Source: Gracilaria gracilis (lineage: Eukaryota; Rhodophyta; Florideophyceae; Gracilariales; Gracilariaceae). From it: 64,000 nt of DNA. How positions within the stretch are numbered: the stretch's first letter is position 1; every line of letters begins with the position of its first letter. Of the stretch, positions 20,647-29,692 are shown one piece after another. The DNA lies in contig JARGSG010000189.1 of the NCBI GenBank assembly GCA_030374805.1, forward strand, positions 2,108,001 to 2,172,000, in the 5' to 3' direction. Under the pieces are notes generated by a model. The model saw only the letters and a program-made list of their open reading frames with translations, searched no databases and was not told the DNA's origin. A program made the position numbers and the translations under genes.

Positions 20647-22212
20647 ATGTTTTCTTCCACCGATGTGGCGCGCGCCGCCGCCAGCGGCGTGCGCTCGCAC
20701 CTGCTCTACCAAGTGAGTGCGCGCCTGCTGTCATTCCTCATCAAGGCGCTGGCTGTGCGCGCCTTAGGTCCCTCGCACTTTGCCTTCGTCGAGATTCGTC
20801 TCTACCTGTTCGTCGGTATTACCTTGCTTCCAACTATAAGCGGTTTCCGCCCCGTCGCGCTCCGCGTCGCGTCAGATGCGCGATGTGCCGCCCTTTGTTA
20901 CTTTTGTTCTCTGCTAACTATTGTGCTCGCGCTCGTCTTTGGCTCCGCCATGATGTACGTGCAGCCTGAGCATTGGCGCGCCAGTCTGCTGGTCGTCACC
21001 AGTCTCATAGCGCGCGCTTTTGCCGAACCGCCGCTGGTGTTCGCACGCCGACGACAGCTTTATGCCCAGTCTTCTCGCGCGCGCGCAGTCGCCACTGTCA
21101 TAAGCGCATTCAGTCAGACTGTTGCTATCAGGATGGTCACAAGCCCAAAATACGCTTCCATGGCTGGCGCGCTCGGCCATCTTACCTACTCGCTTAGCCT
21201 GGGCATCACCATGTTCCTCGCATGCGGCCCAGAACGTATTCCGTTTCTTTCACCCTCGGCCTTTCGCGAAGCCTTTAGGTTCGAGGACCTCGCCATGGCC
21301 ATTGTTTCCACCGGCGAAGGTGCCATCAAGTACCTTCTGGAAAATGGTGAGGGCATAATCCTCGACGTTACTTGCCATGATCTTGCCAAGGCCTCATACA
21401 AACTTGTTTCCAATTTGGGCAGCGTTATGGCCAGGTTTTTTAGCGAGGCTTTGGAGGAACAGTCCTTCAATGTGTTTCACAGGCTTGCTCCGGCCTTTCG
21501 GAAGAAAGGCAATGAGAGTGAAAGCGAAACACGAAGAGCTTGTCTTGACACCCTGTTTATTGCGCACAAAGCCGCACTGGTCGTTTCCGTTTTGTTTGCG
21601 CTTGTGGGGCCCGCGTATTCGTATCCGTTGTTGCGGTTTTTGTATGGCCCAGAGTATGCGGACCATACCAGTGCTCCTTTCTTGCTAGACCTCTATTTCA
21701 TCTACCTGGTTTTCATGGCTGCGAATGGAGTGACTGAGGCTTTTGTTTCGGCCTCTGCCTCCACATCTGAACTGAAGGCGCGCACCAAATTTAGTACATG
21801 TTTGAGTTTCATGTACATGGCTGCCATGTGGTATGCAGCCGCTTCATACCAAGCTGCTGGAATAATCATAGTCAACTGCGCGAACATGGCCCTACGAACA
21901 TGCTACTCTGCCTGGTTTTTCGGTAGGCTTACCTCATATTCACCACTGGCCTTCTTCAAATCCTTGCCGAATGTGGGCATTTTGCTCCTTCTTTTTGTGG
22001 CGAGACATATCTCAAAACTGAGCGAAGCTCATTTCTTTGGTACGGCCTCGGAAAGGATACCATTCGACACCACTTTCGTCGACCTCGTGCTTAGACTTTT
22101 GAAGCACTCGCTCAGTGGGTTTCTCGCATTGGGGTTGTTTGCGACTGGGGTACTCTTATTTGAAAGAAAATTCTTGTCTAAGTTATGGTCGTTTCGCTCT
22201 CATCAGGACTAA
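20647..22212 (+). CDS. RFT1: RFT1-like multispan ER membrane protein
   Basis: 521 residues from ATG 20647 (MFSSTDVARAA), close to human RFT1 (541). An in-frame ATG at 20413 would add 78 Arg/Pro-rich residues with no family counterpart, so the inner start is preferred. About ten to twelve hydrophobic helices are visible. The start SHLLYQVSARLLSFLIKALAVRALGP followed by RLYLF matches the RFT1 opening. The family belongs to the MATE/flippase-like fold and is required in the ER for N-glycan precursor assembly, probably around the Man5GlcNAc2-PP-dolichol step; direct flippase activity is disputed. It closes with a hydrophobic segment and a short basic tail. Confidence 0.9.
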   Translation: MFSSTDVARAAASGVRSHLLYQVSARLLSFLIKALAVRALGPSHFAFVEIRLYLFVGITLLPTISGFRPVALRVASDARCAALCYFCSLLTIVLALVFGSAMMYVQPEHWRASLLVVTSLIARAFAEPPLVFARRRQLYAQSSRARAVATVISAFSQTVAIRMVTSPKYASMAGALGHLTYSLSLGITMFLACGPERIPFLSPSAFREAFRFEDLAMAIVSTGEGAIKYLLENGEGIILDVTCHDLAKASYKLVSNLGSVMARFFSEALEEQSFNVFHRLAPAFRKKGNESESETRRACLDTLFIAHKAALVVSVLFALVGPAYSYPLLRFLYGPEYADHTSAPFLLDLYFIYLVFMAANGVTEAFVSASASTSELKARTKFSTCLSFMYMAAMWYAAASYQAAGIIIVNCANMALRTCYSAWFFGRLTSYSPLAFFKSLPNVGILLLLFVARHISKLSEAHFFGTASERIPFDTTFVDLVLRLLKHSLSGFLALGLFATGVLLFERKFLSKLWSFRSHQD

Positions 22213-22678
22213 ACTAACTGTGTCGAAAGTATCACGTGCTAAACAGGCATTGAACAAGCAATGGCGTTGATGTTTTCTATGCAACTAACGTTTATGAATT
22301 GGCTTAAACAACAGAGGAAGAGCCCACTTTGTTCTGGGTCGGGCTAATCGGGTTAATAGGGTACTCTGCTCTTCAAATCCTATCCATTCAGACCTGATGA
22401 AGAGGAGATGTGAGGATTCAAGCTAATGGTACTGCTGGGAGCAGCTACTGTATGGGGTATATGCAAATCCCTAAAGTTGAAAGTTGTCCCTATGGAGTCT
22501 CTTGTTCTTTGCAATGTTTCAAACGGAATCTATGAGCTATATTAATATCCTTTCCGTGGCATCTGCGTGAAATTCGTTTTCGAGAATCCTCTCTCCGAAA
22601 TTGAAAGCGCTTGTTTCGATATCTGACTTCGTCTAGCTGCGACTAGGATCGCACACGGACATTTTTGAATGCTTTTCA
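22213..22678. other. Convergent intergenic region
   Basis: 466 bp between the 3' ends of RFT1 (+) and the bisphosphate nucleotidase (-). I see no gene or repeat. Confidence 0.6.
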
Positions 22679-23818
22679 TCATCGATAAGAGTATCGCAAA
22701 GAGTATCTGACCTTCGCACACAAATTGGTATGACTGATCCCTCTGGCCGATGCAACGATAGCTGTTGAACCTTGCTCTAATTTTAAGAAGTGCGGATCTT
22801 CTTCAGAACCTACCGCGAAATCCTTTCCATATTCATCAGACACCGTTCCTCCCGATGCTCTCACTGCAGCTATACCCGCGGCATGATCCCAACTGTTGGC
22901 GAAACCGGATGACACTGTCTGAATGAGCGCAAACGCCTTTCTTTGTGCCACTGATGCGTATTTGACAAGACTACCGCAGCACAAAGGCTTCCATGGCCCA
23001 TGTCCTTCAAGAGATAAATCTAGACCGCCTGAGAAGTGCCAGTCTTCTAATGAAAGGCGTTTTGGAATGGATGCAATATCTTCTTCAGAATTTGCAAAGG
23101 TTCCGTCATTAGCACTTTCAGGGCCAATCATTCTGTCAATAAGATCTAAAGGAACGATCTCAAATTTTGAATTAGGCACATCTGCGAGCAAGAGTACACC
23201 CTGCTTTGGCAGGATGAGGCTTCCCAGAACGGGATAACCGATACCGTTTCTCGACTTCTGTAATGCCAGCCCTATAGCAAAGTCGCCTCCTGATAGGAGA
23301 CCTTTGGTACCGTCGATGGGATCTAGCGTCCACCACCTGGAACTCCGGTTTCGTGGACTATCCAGAGGAAGAGTTTCAAACCTGAAATCAACCAAGTGTT
23401 CTACATCGTAGAGAAAATTGGTATCAGTGATTAATTCGGCTATGTCTTCCTCAGCAACAAGAGGGTCATCAGAAAAGGCCAATGATAACTCTTTAAGCAG
23501 TGTCCCCTGAATAGCCACATCGACAGCGGTAACTGGGGATTGATCGCTTTTTGTGAAACCTTGAAGGCGTGGTATTTTTTTGTAAATGTTGTTGACTTGC
23601 TGTGCTGCTTGAAGACAGAAAGATCTTTCTTTGTCCAAGCGAAGCATACATGATATCGGATGCGATATTTTTGCATTCCCATGTTCGGCCACTGAAACTC
23701 CACACAATGAATGAGAAAGTCCAAGCTCTGGCTTACAAAACGCACTCCTTATGAAGAGCCCTGATATCCAGGCAGTACCAGACTCGCTCCAGACGAAGTC
23801 CTCCTGTAACGAGACCAT
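22679..23818 (-). CDS. 3'(2'),5'-bisphosphate nucleotidase / inositol polyphosphate 1-phosphatase (HAL2/SAL1 type)
   Basis: 379 residues from ATG 23818. Li-sensitive, Mg-dependent phosphatase family signatures are visible: an acidic metal site in DDPLVAEED, then WTLDPIDGTKGLLSGGDFAIGLAL (the DPIDGT core, with the KG extension typical of HAL2/SAL1), and the C-terminal metal site SWDHAAGIAAVRASGG. DQSPVTAVDVAIQ supplies the upstream helix. Family enzymes remove the 3' phosphate from PAP/PAPS, linking sulfate assimilation, stress signalling and RNA turnover; some also act on inositol 1,4-bisphosphate. The first 55-60 residues precede the usual family start and could be a transit peptide, so plastid or mitochondrial targeting is possible. 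Confidence 0.9.
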   Translation of the reverse strand: MVSLQEDFVWSESGTAWISGLFIRSAFCKPELGLSHSLCGVSVAEHGNAKISHPISCMLRLDKERSFCLQAAQQVNNIYKKIPRLQGFTKSDQSPVTAVDVAIQGTLLKELSLAFSDDPLVAEEDIAELITDTNFLYDVEHLVDFRFETLPLDSPRNRSSRWWTLDPIDGTKGLLSGGDFAIGLALQKSRNGIGYPVLGSLILPKQGVLLLADVPNSKFEIVPLDLIDRMIGPESANDGTFANSEEDIASIPKRLSLEDWHFSGGLDLSLEGHGPWKPLCCGSLVKYASVAQRKAFALIQTVSSGFANSWDHAAGIAAVRASGGTVSDEYGKDFAVGSEEDPHFLKLEQGSTAIVASARGISHTNLCAKVRYSLRYSYR

Positions 23819-24207
23819 GTAAGGTTAACTTTCCGCTTATGTTGGAACGTATTCTATTGCAATTGCAACGCTAAATATGAATGCGCCTGCTTCGTGAAAA
23901 TGAAGCGAGATAGTAAAGCAGAAAGCTGGAACGAGAAGGGGTTATGAGTCAATGTGGAAGTCGAGAAACAGAATGTGGGTAGTTTTGAAGGTTATCAGTA
24001 CTAATGTGTGAATTGTCTGCGATACTGCGGCAGCTCGTTGCTGTCCACAAACATCATACCCTTGTGCTTGGTACCAACGGTACAGTATGATTTCGAAAAT
24101 CTTTTTGGTCGTGAGGTTGGAAGTTTCGTTGCACAAAGGTTCGCCGAGTTCCATGCTTTTTTCTCTTTCCCGGAAGTATCGACGTGCTTCCCTCAAACAC
24201 TCTTGCA
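23819..24207. other. Spacer with one TACCNNNGGTA motif
   Basis: About 390 bp between two minus-strand genes, so it holds the promoter of the nucleotidase and the 3' end of the trypsin-Hint gene. TACCAACGGTA lies at 24072-24082, about 250 bp upstream of the nucleotidase ATG. Confidence 0.55.
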
Positions 24208-25803
24208 TCAGTCCAATCCTCTTAACGTCCATATCCAATTGAAGTTCTTGAACCAGAATCTCAATGGAGTCAGCGCAGCATGGGCTATCCGCTTATCTAC
24301 GGCTGCCGTGTAAGTAGTCACCAGAACATCATTGACGATGATTCTTCCGTCTATTGTTTGGGGGTTGAAGAGTCCTTTTCTGCGGACATAGGAGATGTGG
24401 GAAACCTTTGAAAACTGCCCGGAAGCCTTGATAATGAAATCACCAACCTGTATCATACGCGCTGGTTTGGGCACCCCGTTGACGGATAGCACGTGATCCA
24501 AAGAGAGCAGTAACGGAGTTGTACAGGCTTGACATTCAACTTGAGCAAACTGGTAATGCCCATAATTGCGCCTATGTGTGAACATGAAAACATCGGAAAA
24601 CTCACGCGGACCAACTCTTACTCGATCTCCAATCAACAAGTCCTTCATCATTTTCTCCCTGCCGTCTTCAAGCGTAACCACAGCGTTCGATGGGAAACAG
24701 GCTGACCTTGGTTCTGTAGTTGGCTTAACCTCGTCATCATTCTCAGCCAAGATTTCGGGTCCTTCGAACCCTGACCCATCCTGAGTTTCAGTGTCGTCCT
24801 TCACGTGGTCACCGACATGAGGGACCTTAGAAGGTGCTTTGCCACTCCCAAATACATTGACACCGTCAGTCGTCGTCCTGAAAACAGCTCCGGCCGATGT
24901 CATCCATGGCACATAGTAGGACAGCCTCGTATATACACCCGGTCTGCGAGGAAGGGCACATTCTAACCCAAACGAAACGATGGCCACCTGTACCAATATC
25001 ATGTCTTTTCCGAATGCGAACAATGGTCCCCCGCTATCGCCATAACATGAGTCACACCCGCCCTTATCGTACCCAGCACATACATGTGTGCTGTCCTTGA
25101 TAACAACCTGGAGGTCTTCGTACTGGTTTTGGCACTGAGATGAATCTTGAACTGGTACATCCACTTCACGCAGGACTCCACTGTTAGGATTAGCAGTCCC
25201 AAGGCTGTCCCCGTATCCACATGCACGAACGTATGAAGACGTTGCAGGATAGGAAGATTCGAGGTTGATGTAGAAGAACTTAGAGTCGGCCGGAACGGGG
25301 GTTTTCAGTTTAAGCAGCTGCAGGTCATTTTCCTCCGTACCTTGAACGCCACGGATGTATTGGGGATGCGGAATAGCTTCTTCAATTCCAATGTCTGTAC
25401 CTTGTAGAACGTTGACCCCTCCGACTCTTAGAATATCTCGCAGCTTGTCAATACTGCAATGCGCTGCGGTAAGAGCCCACTGTTCCGAAAGCAATGAAGC
25501 CGAGCAGAAAAATCCACGGGTATCTGATACCAGAGCGGCCATATAAGGTCTCATATAGGGAGCCCGGTCGCCATTAACGATTCTATCGGGTCCCCGTCTT
25601 GCACTTGATTGTAATTCTTGGGATATACTAGGAAGTACTTTTGGGCATATCGCTGAAGAAGCCTTCGAGGATTTACTACTGATGGTTGCTTTGTTTGTGT
25701 CCGAAGCGTTGGCAATCAGGACTAGAAGCAGAAGGACAACGAGAAAGCAGCCGTATTCAGGAAAGCATGACTGTTTCTTGAATGTCTTCGTGGTTCTAAC
25801 CAT
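24208..25803 (-). CDS. Secreted trypsin-like serine protease fused to a Hedgehog-type Hint domain
   Basis: 531 residues from ATG 25803; the longer frame opens only at GTG. A hydrophobic leader covers residues 19-32 (CFLVVLLLLVLIANA), so it is secreted or a type II membrane protein. The trypsin (S1) domain runs from about 74 (RIVNGDRAPYM) to 302, with catalytic H115 (LTAAHC), D160 (ENDLQLLKL) and S257 (GDSGGP). An acidic linker (about 330-366) leads to the Hint domain: C369 in SACFPSNAVVTLEDG, S434-x-x-H437 in LLLSLDHVLS, and the closing GLFNPQTIDGRIIVND...TTYTA, as in Hedgehog Hint modules. Such Hint domains cleave the bond before their Cys. Auto-processing here is inferred. It shares strand with the next gene downstream and is not an operon. 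Confidence 0.9.
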   Translation of the reverse strand: MVRTTKTFKKQSCFPEYGCFLVVLLLLVLIANASDTNKATISSKSSKASSAICPKVLPSISQELQSSARRGPDRIVNGDRAPYMRPYMAALVSDTRGFFCSASLLSEQWALTAAHCSIDKLRDILRVGGVNVLQGTDIGIEEAIPHPQYIRGVQGTEENDLQLLKLKTPVPADSKFFYINLESSYPATSSYVRACGYGDSLGTANPNSGVLREVDVPVQDSSQCQNQYEDLQVVIKDSTHVCAGYDKGGCDSCYGDSGGPLFAFGKDMILVQVAIVSFGLECALPRRPGVYTRLSYYVPWMTSAGAVFRTTTDGVNVFGSGKAPSKVPHVGDHVKDDTETQDGSGFEGPEILAENDDEVKPTTEPRSACFPSNAVVTLEDGREKMMKDLLIGDRVRVGPREFSDVFMFTHRRNYGHYQFAQVECQACTTPLLLSLDHVLSVNGVPKPARMIQVGDFIIKASGQFSKVSHISYVRRKGLFNPQTIDGRIIVNDVLVTTYTAAVDKRIAHAALTPLRFWFKNFNWIWTLRGLD

Positions 25804-27540
25804 GCTCGAAACTAGAGTGATGAAGACACAACCAAAGCCGGGGAGACAGCAAACAATACTACCCGTCGGGAACTGCACTAGTTCAAGGCGGGCTGAGGTT
25901 GATTCAACCCGAACTTCGGAGATGCTATGTTTTCAGAACTGCTTCATGATGATGATGTCTGCCCTGCTCATCTCTGCGCCTGTAACGATGTATATACATG
26001 ATGTCCGGGATGCAGCTGCTAAGTTAACAGCAAATGTTCTTGTCGAGTGAGGAGCAGGGCGGCCATGGTGTTTGCTTGTCGAGTGTGGGCCATTCCCTGG
26101 TATCGTTGTAAGGACCGACAAGAATGAGGATAGGGCATTGTAGAGAAAGGGGTATGAGGCCAAGGCGCTGTTGTGCTGGGCATGAGAGAATTGTTATACT
26201 CTGCTCTTTCACTTGTGCCTTCAGGTCGAAGATGAGGGATGCGAGGGCGCCAAACTTGTGGGAGTGGCTAGTTTCGGGCCCAATTTCCAAATGCGTTGCG
26301 GAGGGTAATGATGTCATCTCACGGAACCGACGTTTTGCCGTGTTCGCCGTAAATGGTCAGCACATTCTTTGTGCAAGTAGGAGCGCTACCCTCGTAGGCA
26401 TCAGCTGTGCGAGCCTGGTTTTTTAGATGAAACGGAACAACTCAACTTTTAGTCTACTTTTGACCAACAGCAACCACCCAGAAGACCTATTTCGCGGGAA
26501 TTATATAAAACCTATGTAAAACCTGCCTAAAACACTGATAGACGTCGTGTGAGAAGTTGGGTCAAGCTCGCTCATCATCCTACTGTAGGGGGCATTGGCT
26601 AACAAGAATGTGCTGAACTAATGGGCCCACTTCGGAACAACGTCTGTCACTAACGATGCAGAACTTCTAGGCGGAGAGCGGCACTATCTACGGCATAAAC
26701 AGCGGATATTTCCTACTCGTACTGCACAGTGTCATGAGACTGAAGCGCACATATGGGGCGATGAGCCTAAGGAAAGGCTCGCGCGACTGAGTGGTCCGGC
26801 GTGGAGGAGCACAAAGGTTCAATATCGCTTATGGATACCGTACCGTTCCGTGTCATGTGAGGCCGAGATCCGGGGTGGAGTGCGCACAGGCCCTCAACAG
26901 GTAGCAGAGTTGCGTTCTACTTGCAGCGCTCGAAGCGCAACGCCTTGGTACAAATAAAGAAGCCAGCTGAGCATGGAGCTGCTCCCTGGTTTTGTCAACG
27001 GCGAAACCAACAATTGTAACGCCCCATATTGAACAGAAACGTTCTGCATCAAGCCATGATTGAGCTAGTGCACTCATAAACAGAGAGAGAGAACGCCCCA
27101 TACCCCTTTGTTTGTTGATATGATCGATGAAACGCAGTCATGTCTGTTCCGGGAGCTGTCTATTGGTCAGCAACGAAATCTAGAGAGATGAAAAGGCACA
27201 ACGTGTAGGCAGCTGATTGCACAGCGCAGATTCTTGGCGCCGTTTCGCGAAGTATCGCGACGACCTGTTTGGAAGCGATTGCAATTACATTTCAACAGCT
27301 TCAATTTCTATAAGCAAGTTCGCCTAGAATCTCGAGGGTAAACTCCTGCCCAACCGACCCACGTCCCTAATGAGACCAGGAAGTTAGCAACTGCATCTGC
27401 AACTCCCAGCACTTTACTCACCGCAGTCGCTCGTGGGCCGCCTGCAGTTCTCCCGTACTCATCATGGCGGAGCTTTGCTATGCCGGGGTTCGCCATATTG
27501 AGCGCGTCACCGCCATATTTCCAGGTTGAACGCCCTCACA
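25804..27540. other. Intergenic region; possible spliced gene on the minus strand
   Basis: 1.7 kb between divergent genes. I support no complete gene. Near its right end, on the minus strand, ATGATGAGTACGGG (from 27465) runs open for 44 nt into a strong donor CG|GTGAGTA (donor at 27421), and the frame also extends upstream to another ATG at 27496. A pyrimidine-AG acceptor (TTCCAAACAG) lies about 160 bp further along at about 27265, but the joined frame is short and unrecognised. This could be a small intron-containing gene head to head with the glycosyltransferase. Confidence 0.4.
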
Positions 27541-29172
27541 ATGGCGGCACTGACTGCCTGCTTCTTCATTTTATATCTGCTGCTCCTCGCGCAGCGTGCG
27601 TCTGCCTTTGAAAACGATGCGCTTGATTCCATTGATCAACCTGACCAAAACGCGTTCGCCACCCTGTTATGCGACGCAGAGACGCTTCCGGCGGTCGAAG
27701 CGCTCGCGCACTCTATTCGACTGGCTAATCACGAAGAACCGTTTCTTATCATTCTGCCCTCTTCCGTTCCGGACTTTGTGGTCGGTCGTATCAATAATTT
27801 GCCCAACACGCATGCGTATGAAGCAGATTCTTTGGCGTACCCTTTCAATTCCACTGCTGATCGAATGAGCATTCACAAACCATGCCGCTTTCTCAAACTG
27901 CAGCTTTGGGGACTGACCAGGTGGAAAAAGATTCTCTTCTTGGATGCCGATACAATTGTGCGTAAGAGCGTCGCAGAACTCTTCGATGCTCCGGGTTTTA
28001 GTGCCGTGAAAGATCCGGTGGGCATGAACTACAATACTGGAGTTATTGTCATTGAACCCTCCCGTTTTGTGTATTCACTCATTATTAACAACTACGTACA
28101 TGCAGGTAGTTACAACGTGGGTGATCAGGGTGCGCTTAATGCTCTCATCGATTTTGACGCTTGGAATCCGTTGCCGATGAGATACAACACCTTCCATACT
28201 GCACCTCAGGAATCGTTTGAAGACGCGAAGATAGTACATTACTCGGGAGACGCGAAGCCATGGAACTTTTGGAAGGCTAGAGGACATGGAAGGATTCCGA
28301 CGCGTGCTTTTGTAGAGTGGTGTAACATGGCCGAGAACACGCCCACTGCTGCGTGTCATATGCGAGGTAATATTGATTATCGACAAGAAGGGTCGACGCT
28401 GAAGAAGCGCTACAAGGATTCGGTTGCGGATGAACATCTTAGTGTGCTTCTTTCAACGTTCAATCGTGACTCGTGGAGAGAGCTGGCTGTCTTCTACGCT
28501 GGACTGGACTTTGTGAAGGAGGTGTACGTTGTTTGGCAGAATATGAACAAGACAAGAGAAGCTGCACCTCATGAAAAAGTGAAGTTCATATATCCAGATA
28601 CTGATTCACTCAACAACCGATACCTTGCGTCTGATCTATCGGAAGATTGTGTGTATATATGCGATGATGACATCTACGTACCGGCGCATAGCCTGCGATC
28701 CGGGTTTGAGGTATGGAGACAAAACCCGGCGCGACTGGTTGGCTTTTATCCGCGAATGTGGTATCCAGTGCCGGGATCGTACTCGGTGAACATCGCATCG
28801 GGATACAACATCGTGCTGACAAAAGGCATGTTTGCTCACCGCTCTTTCTTAACCGCTTATTCACTGTTCTTGCCTAAACGGCTGGCGCGCGTTGTTGACG
28901 AAGTGATGAACTGCGAGGATATTCTGCTGAATATGTTGGCGGTCGGGATGACTGGGTTGCCACCATTGGCGGTCATGTCGAATGAAACGATTCATGACGT
29001 GGGCAAGGACAAGGGGATTTCGGGACCCAAAGGGTCAAGTCATTTGCGTACTCGAGATTATTGTGTGCAAACGTTTATGCGACTTGGAATGGATCAAGCG
29101 GCACCAGCGAGTCGTGGAAGCATGTTGCCGCTGGCGAGAAAGAACCATGTGATCGGAGCTGGTGACGACTAG
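27541..29172 (+). CDS. Two-domain glycosyltransferase: GT8-like plus GT64 (exostosin-type)
   Basis: 543 residues from ATG 27541; an upstream TTG was rejected. The signal peptide or anchor is residues 1-23 (ILYLLLLAQRASA), so it acts in the ER/Golgi lumen. Residues of about 38-245 resemble GT8 (glycogenin/galactinol synthase clan): ATLLCDAETLPAV, the D-x-D motif LFLDADT (135-137), MNYNTGVIVIEP, GDQGALN and the closing HYSGDAKPW. Residues of about 299-525 match GT64, as in the C-terminal half of exostosins: LSVLLSTFNRD, YVVWQN, DDD metal motif in VYICDDDIYVPA (375-377), and GYNIVLTKG, NCEDILLN. GT64 members add HexNAc or related sugars in glycan or sphingolipid pathways. I infer a dual transferase for a matrix or cell-wall glycan; donors are unknown. 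Confidence 0.88.
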   Translation: MAALTACFFILYLLLLAQRASAFENDALDSIDQPDQNAFATLLCDAETLPAVEALAHSIRLANHEEPFLIILPSSVPDFVVGRINNLPNTHAYEADSLAYPFNSTADRMSIHKPCRFLKLQLWGLTRWKKILFLDADTIVRKSVAELFDAPGFSAVKDPVGMNYNTGVIVIEPSRFVYSLIINNYVHAGSYNVGDQGALNALIDFDAWNPLPMRYNTFHTAPQESFEDAKIVHYSGDAKPWNFWKARGHGRIPTRAFVEWCNMAENTPTAACHMRGNIDYRQEGSTLKKRYKDSVADEHLSVLLSTFNRDSWRELAVFYAGLDFVKEVYVVWQNMNKTREAAPHEKVKFIYPDTDSLNNRYLASDLSEDCVYICDDDIYVPAHSLRSGFEVWRQNPARLVGFYPRMWYPVPGSYSVNIASGYNIVLTKGMFAHRSFLTAYSLFLPKRLARVVDEVMNCEDILLNMLAVGMTGLPPLAVMSNETIHDVGKDKGISGPKGSSHLRTRDYCVQTFMRLGMDQAAPASRGSMLPLARKNHVIGAGDD

Positions 29173-29318
29173 ATAGGGGCGACGTTGACAGATGAAAAGG
29201 ATTGTGTATAGATATTTGGTGAGTGTTTGTGGTTGTATTGCAAACGATGATGTGAGTGTTGTGAGTGCAGGATGTGCTGTTAGGTGGAGGCGAGGCGAGC
29301 GAAGCGCATTACGTGCGT

Positions 29319-29692
29319 CTAACCACCGTGGAGAGTTGAAATAAAGGAGATTTGATCTCCATCTTTGAGAAGGTAACGATGGGCATCGACCAGTTCCCAA
29401 TCGACGTCATTGACCAACACCAGAATACCAGGTCGTAAGGAGCCTTGGCTAATAAACATGTCATGTCGTTCGCGAATCATGGTGGTGCGAATGTACTCTA
29501 TGAGATCGTTTATGGTTCGCACGGACTGCGGCGAAACTTGGACTTGGACTTGCTTGTTGTGCGAAAAAAGCGCTTCTAGGCCGCCGCTGGAAGACACGAG
29601 GGTGGTTTAGTGGATTTGTTCAAGCGATGGCTACTGTAACAGCGGTGGACTTTTGGAAGAACTTACCCAAACTGAAGATGGAGCGAAGTCAT
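29319..29692 (-). CDS. URM1: Ubiquitin-related modifier 1 (two exons)
   Basis: The gene joins exon 1 (29692-29667, ATG plus eight codons) to exon 2 (29586-29319) across an 80-bp intron (29666-29587) with GTAAGT donor and CTTCCAG acceptor, phase 2. The product is 97 residues. The splice recreates the conserved start HLQFGGGLEALF. The body matches URM1: SLRPGILVLVNDVDWEL, then the C-terminal FISTLHGG ending in the Gly-Gly that is thiocarboxylated. URM1 is the sulfur carrier for 2-thiolation of tRNA wobble uridines and also modifies proteins. Without the intron the frame opens only at GTG and lacks the first beta strand, which argues for splicing. A very G-rich minisatellite lies about 130 bp upstream of the start. 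Confidence 0.92.
29587..29666 (-). other. URM1 intron
   Basis: 80-bp intron on the minus strand with donor GG|GTAAGT and acceptor TCTTCCAG|CGG. It is deduced from restoring the conserved URM1 N-terminus and keeping frame. It is one of the very few introns needed to explain genes in this window. Confidence 0.85.

Noticed and set aside
19886..20969. Long frames rich in Ser-Glu, Ala-Lys or Phe-Thr around the satellite
   Set aside because: They are translations of the hexanucleotide repeat and of PP2C/RFT1 in other frames.
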